Shown one piece after another: positions 6,824-14,269 of a stretch of DNA of 64,000 bases. The translations under genes were made by a program, and so were the position numbers. This stretch comes from Dehalococcoidia bacterium (GTDB lineage: Bacteria; Chloroflexota; Dehalococcoidia; Tepidiformales; Tepidiformaceae), in contig JADZEI010000011.1 of assembly GCA_020850615.1 (NCBI GenBank), positions 62,001 through 126,000 on the forward strand, written 5' to 3'. Each line of letters begins with the position of its first letter. Within the stretch, counting starts at the first letter, position 1. The notes beneath the pieces are model-generated. The model did not search any database. It was not told where the DNA came from and saw nothing but the letters and a program-made list of their open reading frames with translations.

Positions 6824-8725
6824 CTATCCCCCCGCGGCGGTGGCGGCGGCGAGGGTGGGGGTGGCGGCGAGGCGCGGGACGACTTCGAGGCCGTCGGGGG
6901 ACTGTTCCTTGCAGGCGCCGCAGCGGATGCAGAGGCCGTCGTCGATGAACCACTGGCCGCGTTCCTGCTGGACGGCGCCGGTGGGGCAGATGGCAGCTGC
7001 TTCTTCGAGGCCGCTGGCGGTCTGCGAGCGGACGCGGTACTGGATCAGCCCTTCGCAGACGCCGGCGCGGCAGCGCTTATCGACGATGTGCTCGACCCAC
7101 TCGTCGCGGAATTCCTTGAGCGAGGTCTTCACGGTGGTCATGGTGAACTGGCCGTGGAGGCAGTTGGACCAGACGAGCGTCTGGATGAGCTTCTCGAGGT
7201 TGTCGATGTCGGCTTCGCGGCCGCCGCCGGCCTGGATGCGGCGCATGACTTCGACGGCGCGCTGGCTCCCGCCATGGCAGGTGGTGCAGCGCCCACAGCT
7301 TTCGTCTTCGCAGAAGGCGACGAAGAACTTGCACATGTCGATCACGCAGGCGGAGTCATCGAAGAAGACGATGCCGCCGGAGCCGAGGAACATGCCCTTG
7401 CCGCGGTAGGGGTCGAGCGTGAGGGTGAGGTCGAGCTCGCGGCCGTTGAGCATGCCGGAGAGGGGGCCGCCGGGCTGGAAGCCCTTGCAGGCCTTGCCGC
7501 CCTTCATGCCGCCGGCGTACTGGTCGAGCGCGGTGCGGACGGTTGGGCCGAAGGGGATTTCGATACAGCCCTGCCAGTTCACGGAGCCGGAGAAGGTGAA
7601 CATCTTGGTGCCCTTCTCCTTTTCGTCGCTGACGCCGCTCCACCAGGCCGCGCCGTTCCGCATGATCAGCGGCGCGTTGGCGTAGGACTCGACGTTGTTC
7701 ACGTTCGTGGGCTTGTTCCAGAGGCCGGCCTGCGCGGGGAAGGGCGGCTTGATCCGGGGCATGCCCCGGTAGCTGTCGATCGAGTTGATGAGGCCGGTCT
7801 CTTCGCCGCAGACATAGGCGCCGGCGCCCTTGAACACGTAGAGGTCGAAGTCCAGGCCGGTGCCGAGGATGTTCTCGCCGAGGAGGCCCTTGGCGTAGGC
7901 ATCGGCGATGGCCTTGCGCATGCGGTCGATGGCGAGCGGGTATTCGTAGCGGATGTAGATGTAGCCGGCGCGTGCCTTGGCGCCGAGGGCGGCGATGAGC
8001 ATGCCCTCGACGATGAGGTGCGGGTCGCCCTCCATGAGGACGCGGTTCACCCAGGCGCCGGGGTCGCCTTCGTCGGCGTTGCAGATGAGGTAGCGCGGGT
8101 CGGCGTTGGCGCTGCGGAGGAAGTCCCACTTGCGGCCCGCGGGGAAGCCGCCACCGCCGCGTCCGCCGAGGCCGCTATCGAGCATCTCCTTGATGATCGC
8201 CTCGGCGTCCATTTCGAGGGCCTTGCCGAAGCCTTCGTAGCCGCCGTTCGCCATGTAGTGGTCGATGTTCTCGGGGTCGGTGAACCCGAGGTTGGCCATG
8301 AGGCGGCGGACCTGGCCTTTCATGAACGGGTGGTCCGCGAGGAGCGGGATCTCGGCGGTGGCGTTGCCTTCGACGATGCCGAGGGCGAGCTCGGGCATGT
8401 CCTGGCCCTGGACGACGACGCGGTCGAGGAACTCCTCGACGCGATCGGCGGTGACGTTGGCGTAGAGGACCGTCTTCGTGCCGGCGGAAGAGCGCACGGC
8501 GACGCACGGCTCCATCCAGCAGAAGCCCCAGGAGCCGGTGATGTTCACGTCGGCGGCGAGCTTGTTCGCGGCGACACCGTTGCGCAGGGCGGCGAGCGTG
8601 TCTTCGGCGCCGCGGGCGATGGAGGAGGTGTCGAGGGTGACGTTGAGGCGGACGCGGCCGCTGTTCATCTCGGCGGCCCACTTTTCGCGGGCGGCGCCAC
8701 GGAGGTTCACCAGTTCGACGTTCAT
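6824..8725 (-). CDS. nuoF: NuoF-family NADH-binding flavoprotein subunit
   Basis: A 633-residue FMN/NADH-binding subunit. Order: a vestigial thioredoxin-like [2Fe-2S] domain with only two Cys (C69, C74); the NADH/FMN site GLGGRGGGGFPAGRKW (185-200) and CNADEGDPGAW; GAGAYVCGEET; the N3-type [4Fe-4S] site ESCGRCTTC with a later Cys in SNCLHG; and a C-terminal ferredoxin-like domain. That last domain has lost one cluster. Motif 1 keeps only C580, and motif 2 keeps C599, C602 and C605 with Ser609 in place of its last Cys. The ATG overlaps the nuoE stop (ATGA). No other complex I genes are nearby, so this is an isolated NADH dehydrogenase (diaphorase) module for an unknown partner such as a formate dehydrogenase, hydrogenase or ferredoxin enzyme. 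Confidence 0.88.
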   Translation of the reverse strand: MNVELVNLRGAAREKWAAEMNSGRVRLNVTLDTSSIARGAEDTLAALRNGVAANKLAADVNITGSWGFCWMEPCVAVRSSAGTKTVLYANVTADRVEEFLDRVVVQGQDMPELALGIVEGNATAEIPLLADHPFMKGQVRRLMANLGFTDPENIDHYMANGGYEGFGKALEMDAEAIIKEMLDSGLGGRGGGGFPAGRKWDFLRSANADPRYLICNADEGDPGAWVNRVLMEGDPHLIVEGMLIAALGAKARAGYIYIRYEYPLAIDRMRKAIADAYAKGLLGENILGTGLDFDLYVFKGAGAYVCGEETGLINSIDSYRGMPRIKPPFPAQAGLWNKPTNVNNVESYANAPLIMRNGAAWWSGVSDEKEKGTKMFTFSGSVNWQGCIEIPFGPTVRTALDQYAGGMKGGKACKGFQPGGPLSGMLNGRELDLTLTLDPYRGKGMFLGSGGIVFFDDSACVIDMCKFFVAFCEDESCGRCTTCHGGSQRAVEVMRRIQAGGGREADIDNLEKLIQTLVWSNCLHGQFTMTTVKTSLKEFRDEWVEHIVDKRCRAGVCEGLIQYRVRSQTASGLEEAAAICPTGAVQQERGQWFIDDGLCIRCGACKEQSPDGLEVVPRLAATPTLAAATAAGG

Positions 8726-9198
8726 TCGCCGCCTCCGCGGATTTCGCGCGCCATTTCGATCGCCTTGGAGACGGTGAGGTTGCCCACGACCTGGCCGTTC
8801 AGCCAGACCTGCGGGGCTTCGCTGCAGGTGCCGTTGCACTGGCCGACGTGGATGCCGTAGCGGTGGTCGTCGCTTTCGCCGCCGAGGGGGAGCTCGAGCG
8901 TGGCCTGCATCGCTTCGCGGATGCGGTCGCCACCGGCGAGGCGGCAGGCGGGGCCGCTGCACCAGGCGATCTCGGTCTGCGCCGGCGGGTGGGTGCGGAA
9001 GTCGCTATAGAACGAGACCGCGCCGTAGACGAGCGCCGGCGTGGTGTTGAGCTGCCGGGCAATCGCTTCGATGGCGGGGCGGGAGATGTAGCCGTACGTC
9101 TCCTGCACTTTGTGCAGGGCGGGCATCACGTGACCTTTGTTGGGCTCGAACTCGGCGACGAGGTCGCGGAGCTCCTGTGCCGAAGGCTCAGCCGACAT
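8722..9198 (-). CDS. nuoE: NuoE-family [2Fe-2S] subunit
   Basis: A 158-residue thioredoxin-fold iron-sulfur subunit that pairs with NuoF in NADH-oxidising modules. The four cluster ligands are visible as C80, C85, C121 and C125 (CSGPAC and CNGTC). The N-terminal helical bundle (residues 10-60) contains the family segment VYGAVSFYSDF. An AAGGGGAC Shine-Dalgarno sequence lies seven bases upstream of the ATG. It is translationally coupled to nuoF. Confidence 0.9.
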   Translation of the reverse strand: MSAEPSAQELRDLVAEFEPNKGHVMPALHKVQETYGYISRPAIEAIARQLNTTPALVYGAVSFYSDFRTHPPAQTEIAWCSGPACRLAGGDRIREAMQATLELPLGGESDDHRYGIHVGQCNGTCSEAPQVWLNGQVVGNLTVSKAIEMAREIRGGGE

Positions 9199-9230
9199 TG
9201 GCTGTCCCCTTGCTTGTGAAATCTGCCACT

Positions 9231-9236
9231 ACTATA
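9231..9236 (-). promoter_or_regulatory. -10 element of nuoEF
   Basis: TATAGT on the minus strand about 32 bases before the nuoE ATG. No good -35 is visible. Confidence 0.4.
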
Positions 9237-9424
9237 AGCAGCCAGTCCCGTGCCGTCTTGTCCAGCACGAGGGCGATCAGCGAGGTATGACAGCCCGGCG
9301 AACCACCCCGGCGGCGTGAACCGCGGCACAGACCGCGGCCTACCGGCCGGTAACGCTACATCCCGGGCCGCTCGTCCGGTTGGCCGGACAACTCCCCCGC
9401 GGCGGCCCGCGGAGAGGTTTCTCA

Positions 9425-10138
9425 ATGGACCGGGACGTTTCCTATCGCGGGCGATGGCCGCTGCTTGCCATCCCCGCCGGCATCTTCGCCTTCGCAGTGC
9501 TGATCCTCGGGTCGACGGTCATGTCGTTCGACGAAGGCTCGATTACGGTCGCGGAGGACCTGGGCGAGCAGCGGACGCAGCTGGTCGTCGCACAGGCGAT
9601 GGGCTTCGCCTCGGTGGCGCTGCTGCTGGTGTTCTCGGTGGGCTTCTACCGGCTGCTCCAGGCGCGGCTGCCGCAGGCGAGCATGCTCAGCATGGTCGCG
9701 GGCGCGGCGCTGATCGCGAGCGTGGGTGCGGGCATCGTGGGCTACGGTTCGCTCGCTTCGGTGACGGACACGCTGCCGGGCGACCGGCTCTACTTCTTCG
9801 AAGGCGACGACCCGAATGAGCCGGTCCTCGAGCAGGAGTTCCCGCCCGAGGTGAAGTCGACGCTGTACTGGGACGCGACGAACGCCATCTGCTACAGCTG
9901 GGTCGGCGTGTGCGCGGCTGCGGCAGCGACGGCGGTGGCGGTGTTCAAGCACCGGGTGCTGCCCACGTGGACCGGGTACTTCAGCGCGGCCATCGGCATC
10001 CTGATGACGCTGTTCGTCGCGGTGGGGCTGCCGTTCGGCGCGGTGTTCTGGGGGCCGCTCTGGCTGATCGTGATGGGCGTGGCGCTCGCGGTGCGCATGC
10101 CGGAGCCGGCGCCACGGGCGCGGATGGCCGCCGCCTGA
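9425..10138 (+). CDS. Four-helix membrane protein of unknown function
   Basis: A 237-residue protein with hydrophobic stretches at about residues 11-33, 55-78, 84-110, 165-185 and 190-222, so four or five membrane helices. Between helices 3 and 4 there is a polar loop with FFEGDDPNEPVLEQEFPPEV. I do not recognise a family. GGAGAGG lies seven bases before the chosen ATG. The 226-base divergent region upstream (9199-9424) holds GC-rich inverted sequence near 9340-9400 but no gene. It is followed by a clear intrinsic terminator. Confidence 0.6.
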   Translation: MDRDVSYRGRWPLLAIPAGIFAFAVLILGSTVMSFDEGSITVAEDLGEQRTQLVVAQAMGFASVALLLVFSVGFYRLLQARLPQASMLSMVAGAALIASVGAGIVGYGSLASVTDTLPGDRLYFFEGDDPNEPVLEQEFPPEVKSTLYWDATNAICYSWVGVCAAAAATAVAVFKHRVLPTWTGYFSAAIGILMTLFVAVGLPFGAVFWGPLWLIVMGVALAVRMPEPAPRARMAAA

Positions 10139-10159
10139 GCTCCAAGTTCGTTGGACCGC

Positions 10160-10190
10160 GGGCGGCTCCCTCCGGGGCCGCCCTTTTCTT
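10160..10190 (+). terminator. Intrinsic terminator
   Basis: GGGCGGC and GCCGCCC form a 7-bp stem, followed by TTTTCTTT. Confidence 0.8.
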
Positions 10191-10307
10191 TGCGCCGAAC
10201 GCCACCGGTCCCGCGGCTCGCCCCACGTGGACGCGCGGACTGTGACGTACCGTGATGTCAACGTGCTGAAGACCCACTATGCTTCACCGCACTCGGGAGG
10301 CTCTCTG

Positions 10308-11015
10308 ATGTCGCGTATTCGCCGGACCGCCGTTACGACCCTGCTGCTCGCCCTCGCTATCGCGGGCACCATCCTCATCCCGCCCGGGGGCACCGAGACG
10401 AACGCGGCGGGCGAATACCGCCTGGCGTTGCCGATGGTGACGCGGGACGTGGGGCCCGGCGACGAGAACTGGGCCGCGGCGGCGGCGCTGGTCGGCGCGG
10501 GCGCGGTCCCGGGCGGGTTCGTGGCCGTCGCTGCCGCGGAGGCTGGGATCAACGTGTTCAACCCGATCCCCGGCGTCTGCCCGGTGAACATCGCGACGGG
10601 GATGACCGGCGCGGCGGCGGCGGTGTACGCGAAGACATTCCCCCCCGAGGCGCTCGCCGTGGCGGTGGCGATCTACGATTCTCCGGCGGCCGCGCAATCG
10701 GCGGCGCAGCTGCTCGCGGGGACGCTCGACTGCTTCGCCTCGCAGGCGGTCGGCGCGAGCATCCAGGGGCTGGTTATCCGGTCCGTGAGCAAGGCGCCGC
10801 TGGACCTGTCGAGCGTGCCCGGCTTCGCCGCCGGGGCGCGGCTCGTGGCCCAGACCGGGACGATCATCCCCGTGGGCGTGACGCTGGACGCGGTCTACGT
10901 GGTCTCCGGCCGGTACGTGTTCGCGATGGTGCGGGCGGCGGTGGGGACGACGTTCCCCGAGGGCGAGACGATCGCGCTGGCGCAGGCGGGCGCGGGGCTG
11001 CTGCCGCCGCAGTAG
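10308..11015 (+). CDS. Secreted protein of unknown function
   Basis: A 235-residue protein with a typical signal peptide: RIRR, then a hydrophobic core to about residue 25, then a likely cleavage before the TETNAAGEYRLALP segment. The mature part is rich in Ala, Gly and Val with two Cys (in GVCPVN and LDCFAS) that could pair as a disulfide. It reads as an alternating beta/alpha envelope protein, but no family is recognised. GGGAGG lies upstream of the ATG. A single REP-like palindrome starts 15 bases after the stop. Confidence 0.6.
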   Translation: MSRIRRTAVTTLLLALAIAGTILIPPGGTETNAAGEYRLALPMVTRDVGPGDENWAAAAALVGAGAVPGGFVAVAAAEAGINVFNPIPGVCPVNIATGMTGAAAAVYAKTFPPEALAVAVAIYDSPAAAQSAAQLLAGTLDCFASQAVGASIQGLVIRSVSKAPLDLSSVPGFAAGARLVAQTGTIIPVGVTLDAVYVVSGRYVFAMVRAAVGTTFPEGETIALAQAGAGLLPPQ

Positions 11016-11029
11016 GGGGTGGGCTCCTT

Positions 11030-11058
11030 CCCTCACCCCAGCCCTCTCCCGGAGGGAG
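11030..11058 (+). repeat. REP-like palindromic repeat, single copy
   Basis: CCCTCACCCC followed by the palindrome CTCTCCCGGAGGGAG. It has the same sequence as the arms of the two paired elements at 11586-11690 and 11770-11881. Confidence 0.8.
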
Positions 11059-11086
11059 ACACGATGGCAAAGGGCCAGGATGGTGG

Positions 11087-11578
11087 ATGAAAATCGACTT
11101 TCGTCAGCGAGAGGCAACGAATAACGAATCCAGATGCCCGGAACTACGGCGTTATTTTCAGAGCAGATGGAGCCTCATCGAACTCGGAGTACTGTCTGTG
11201 AGCGATTGGGAACGCTGGCACCGGAACAACGTCCCGGCAGCGCGCCAATTGCGAGGGCGCATGACGAAGTCGGAGCGGGTGTTCTGGGCCGCCGTTCGCG
11301 GCCGGCAGTTCCTTGGCCTCAAATGGCGAAGGCAGCACCCGGTAGGTGCCTACGTCGTCGACTTCTATTGCGAGGAGCTTCGGCTGGCCGTCGAACTGGA
11401 CGGAGGGGTGCACCGCGTCCCGTCGCAGCGCGACGGGGACATCGCACGGCAGGCCGGGATCGAGGAGGCGGGGATTCGATTCATTCGGATCAGCGCGGAG
11501 GCGGTCGAAACGGACATCGAGGGCGCGCTATCGAGGGTCGCGGCCCATGTGCTCCGGATCGAAGGACCAGCGCGATAG
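11087..11578 (+). CDS. DUF559 (Vsr-fold) endonuclease-like protein
   Basis: A 163-residue protein whose residues 50-160 are a DUF559 domain, related to very-short-patch-repair endonucleases. Visible are MTKSERVFWAAVRGRQF, WRRQHPVGAYVVDFYC and AVELDGGVH, the expected D...E-x-D catalytic arrangement. Nuclease activity is plausible but unproven for the family. The first 37 residues do not look conserved, and GTG at 11198 is an alternative start. The gene sits between REP-type palindromes: one copy upstream and two inverted pairs downstream. Confidence 0.75.
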   Translation: MKIDFRQREATNNESRCPELRRYFQSRWSLIELGVLSVSDWERWHRNNVPAARQLRGRMTKSERVFWAAVRGRQFLGLKWRRQHPVGAYVVDFYCEELRLAVELDGGVHRVPSQRDGDIARQAGIEEAGIRFIRISAEAVETDIEGALSRVAAHVLRIEGPAR

Positions 11579-11585
11579 GCCGGTT

Positions 11586-11690
11586 CCCCTCTCCCTCGGG
11601 GAGAGGGGTTAGGGGTGAGGGTGCGCTGGCGGCGATGGCCATCGTCGGGCGCGGCGGCCCTCACCCCAGCCCTCTCCCGGAGGGAGAGGG
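11586..11690. repeat. REPIN-like element 1 (two inverted REP arms)
   Basis: The left arm CCCCTCTCCCTCGGGGAGAG plus TTAGGGGTGAGGG and the right arm CCCTCACCCC...CTCCCGGAGGGAGAGGG are inverted copies around about 36 bases. The whole unit can fold into a long hairpin. It starts eight bases after the DUF559 stop codon. Confidence 0.8.
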
Positions 11691-11769
11691 AGCTCGGGGT
11701 CGAACTGGGTGGCTCCGACCTGGCGCTCCGGCCTGGTTGGGCAATTCGTGCCAAAAAAGTGGGCCGGTT

Positions 11770-11881
11770 CCCCTCTCCCTCGGGGAGAGGGGTTAGGGGT
11801 GAGGGTGGTCGCGGTCGAGACAGATCCATCGTCGGGGCACGGGCGCTCCCTCACCCCGGGCCCTCTCCCGGAGGGAGAGGG
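11770..11881. repeat. REPIN-like element 2 (two inverted REP arms)
   Basis: The same two arms as element 1 in the same order, around a different 42-base centre that still shares the word CATCGTCGGG. The DNA between the elements (11691-11769) shows nothing gene-like. Together they fill the 326-base gap between the DUF559 gene and the FAD oxidoreductase gene. Confidence 0.8.
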
Positions 11882-11904
11882 AGCTCGCACGTTACTTTAC
11901 GACG

Positions 11905-13248
11905 TTACGCGAGGCCGACGGCTCCGGCGCGGGTGCGTTCGATGGTGGCGGCGTCTTCGAGCATGATGCGGGCGACGCGCTCGCCGAGGCGGAGAGAGTA
12001 GGCCTGGCCGCGGTCTTCGGGGTAGATCTGGGTGGTGTTCGCGAGGTAGAGCCCGTCGACACCGGTGCGCATGTCCGGGATCTGCTCGGAGTAGTTCGTC
12101 GTGATGACGGGCTGGCCGCCGGGGTCCTTGAACAGCCACTTCTGGCGCACCCAGCTCGCGTCGAAGTCGGGGTTGATCGCCTTCAGGCCATCGAGGTAGC
12201 TGGCGAAGACCTGCTCGACGTCCATCGTGAGCACCGGGTGGTCCGGCGGGACGTAGTTCGAGAGATAGACGATGTGGTTGCCGCCGTAGCGCTCTTTGGG
12301 CATGAAGTTCGTGTGTTCGACGCAGGCGACGAACGGGAGCGGGTCGGCGATGTTGAGCCAGTAGATGTGCGAGAGCGGCCGGTCGAGGGCGAGCACGAGG
12401 CAGGTGGCCCACTGGTAACGCACGCGGTCCATCTTCTCCGCGTAGGCGGCGGGCAGGCCAGGCGCGATCTTGCGGGTGATGATGTTGGGCGTGGTCATGA
12501 GGACGGCATCGAAGGGGTGGACCTGGCCCATCGCGCGGATGCCGCGGACGGAACCGTCTTCGGACACGACCTCTTCGACGGGCGTATCGAGGTGGATGGC
12601 GACGCCGTCGGCGGTGAGCCGGCGGGCGAGCTCGTCGATGTACTGGCGGAACGAGCCCTCGAGGTAGCCGAGCTGCTCCTTCGTGCCGGCGGCGCCCTTG
12701 CGGCTGGCGAAGCGGAGATAGACCTTGCCCCAGAGCCACGTCATGCCGACGTTGTCCGCTTCATTGGCGAACTTGCCGCGGAGGAGCGGGCCCCAGAGCG
12801 CATCGAACGCCTTCTTGCCGACGGCGCGCTCCATCCAGGCACGGGCGGTCACGCCTTCGTACTTCTTCCAGTTGTGCTGGCGGCGGAGCCAGAGCGCGGC
12901 GAGGCCGAGGCGGACGCGGCTGGTGAACGGGATGGCGGTGTACTTCACCAGGTCCATTGGCGTCACGAAGGGGAAGATGCGGCCCTTGCGGAGGATGCCG
13001 ACCTTGGACTCGATCCACTTCAGCTTCGGGCCGAGGCCCATGTCCTCGATGTAGCGGATGCAGTCGGTGTCGTTCGTGAAGATGTGGTGGTAGAAGCACT
13101 CGAGCGGTTCGCCGGCGACATCGAAGGTGACGACCTGGCCGCCGACGTCGGACTTGCCTTCGAAGATGACGACCTCGTGGCCCTGTTCGCGGAGGACCTT
13201 CGCGGCGGCAAGGCCGAGGACGCCGGCGCCGACGATGCCGACCCTCAC
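11905..13248 (-). CDS. FAD-dependent amine oxidase/desaturase-type oxidoreductase
   Basis: A 447-residue flavoprotein of the protoporphyrinogen oxidase/amine oxidase/phytoene desaturase superfamily. The N-terminus carries the dinucleotide-binding motif VGIVGAGVLGLAAAKVL and the Glu of VVIFEGKSDVGGQ. The C-terminus has the FAD-closing segment VDGLYLANTTQIYPEDRG. A central GTKEQLGYLEGSF and a TPVEEV strand fit the family. The substrate is unknown; the position at the end of a glycosyltransferase/flippase operon suggests a sugar- or lipid-linked substrate. The GTG start at 13248 overlaps the upstream TGA (GTGA). Confidence 0.75.
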   Translation of the reverse strand: MRVGIVGAGVLGLAAAKVLREQGHEVVIFEGKSDVGGQVVTFDVAGEPLECFYHHIFTNDTDCIRYIEDMGLGPKLKWIESKVGILRKGRIFPFVTPMDLVKYTAIPFTSRVRLGLAALWLRRQHNWKKYEGVTARAWMERAVGKKAFDALWGPLLRGKFANEADNVGMTWLWGKVYLRFASRKGAAGTKEQLGYLEGSFRQYIDELARRLTADGVAIHLDTPVEEVVSEDGSVRGIRAMGQVHPFDAVLMTTPNIITRKIAPGLPAAYAEKMDRVRYQWATCLVLALDRPLSHIYWLNIADPLPFVACVEHTNFMPKERYGGNHIVYLSNYVPPDHPVLTMDVEQVFASYLDGLKAINPDFDASWVRQKWLFKDPGGQPVITTNYSEQIPDMRTGVDGLYLANTTQIYPEDRGQAYSLRLGERVARIMLEDAATIERTRAGAVGLA

Positions 13249-14249
13249 GGCGTCACCCCCGTCTCTTCGGTCTCGACGCGGCGGGTCATGCCGCGGAAGG
13301 AGACGCCGAAGCTCCAGAGGAAGACCAGGCCGAGGATGGTGGTGGGGATGAGCACGAAGGCGTGGGCGATGACGGCGTAGGCAGCTGCCGTCGGGGCGAG
13401 CACGCCGGCGCCGGTGAGCACGAGCTTGGTGGCCCATTCGAACGGACCGGTGCCGCCGAAGAAGGTCGGGATGATGATGGCGAGGTTCGAGGCCGCGAGC
13501 AGCAACAGGTAGTGCCAGAAGCTGACATCGAGGTCGAAGCCGATGCCGATGACCGCGTAGGCGCCGCCTTCGAGCGTCCAGGCGACGGCGCTGAAGAGCA
13601 GGACGAGGCCCGCCGAGCGCAGGCTGTGGACCGAGCGCAGGCTGAGGACGAGCGAATCGGCGATGTCCTCGGCGCGGGATTCGAAGCGGGCGGGGAGGAG
13701 GCGCGCGAGCCAGTGCATCACCCTCGTCGCGCGCTCCTCGCTATGGGTGAGGACGTAGAAGATCACGATCGCGGCGACGAAGAGCACGGTGGAGGCGATG
13801 GCGATCGCCTGGAGGCGGCCGTTTTCGAAGCCGACCACGGAGCCCGCGAGAAGGAGCAACAGGACGAGCGTGCAGCCATCGAAGAGGCGCTCGACGGCGA
13901 TGGTGCCGAAGGTGCCCATGCGCGAGACCTTCTCGCGCTCGCCGAGGATGTAGGCGCGGACGACTTCGCCGGCGCGGGCCGGGAGGAGGTTGTTCGCCAT
14001 GTAGCCGATGATCGCGTAGGGGAAGAGCTGGACCGGGCTCATCGGGGCGATGGGGCGCATGAGCACCGACCAGCGCACGCAGCGGGCGCAGATAGCGAGG
14101 AAGAGCACGCCACCCGCGGGGATGAGCCACCAGTAGTTCGCCGATTCGAGGGCGTCGGCCAGCTCCCTGGGGTGTGTCGCCCGGAGGAAGAGCCCGATGA
14201 AGACCGCGCTGATCGCGACACCGGCCCAGAAGCGGAAGGAGCGGAGCAA
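13245..14249 (-). CDS. Flippase-like / lysylphosphatidylglycerol synthase TM-domain protein
   Basis: A 334-residue polytopic protein with about eight membrane helices. It matches the UPF0104/AglD family: residues 50-110 include RCVRWSVLMRPIAP and then GYMANNLLPARAGEVVRAYI, the family's diagnostic segment, followed by FGTIAVERLFDG. Members are thought to move or modify lipid-linked substrates. The start appears to be TTG at 14249. It lies 20 bases after the TIGR03663-like gene and overlaps the FAD oxidoreductase gene by four bases. Confidence 0.75.
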   Translation of the reverse strand: MLRSFRFWAGVAISAVFIGLFLRATHPRELADALESANYWWLIPAGGVLFLAICARCVRWSVLMRPIAPMSPVQLFPYAIIGYMANNLLPARAGEVVRAYILGEREKVSRMGTFGTIAVERLFDGCTLVLLLLLAGSVVGFENGRLQAIAIASTVLFVAAIVIFYVLTHSEERATRVMHWLARLLPARFESRAEDIADSLVLSLRSVHSLRSAGLVLLFSAVAWTLEGGAYAVIGIGFDLDVSFWHYLLLLAASNLAIIIPTFFGGTGPFEWATKLVLTGAGVLAPTAAAYAVIAHAFVLIPTTILGLVFLWSFGVSFRGMTRRVETEETGVTP

Positions 14250-14269
14250 AAGGCGAACCCCTGGCGGCG

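Noticed and set aside
11030-11881. A MITE or IS with encoded transposase
   Set aside because: The palindromes are REP-sized, no target-site duplications are clear, and the enclosed DUF559 gene is not a known transposase.
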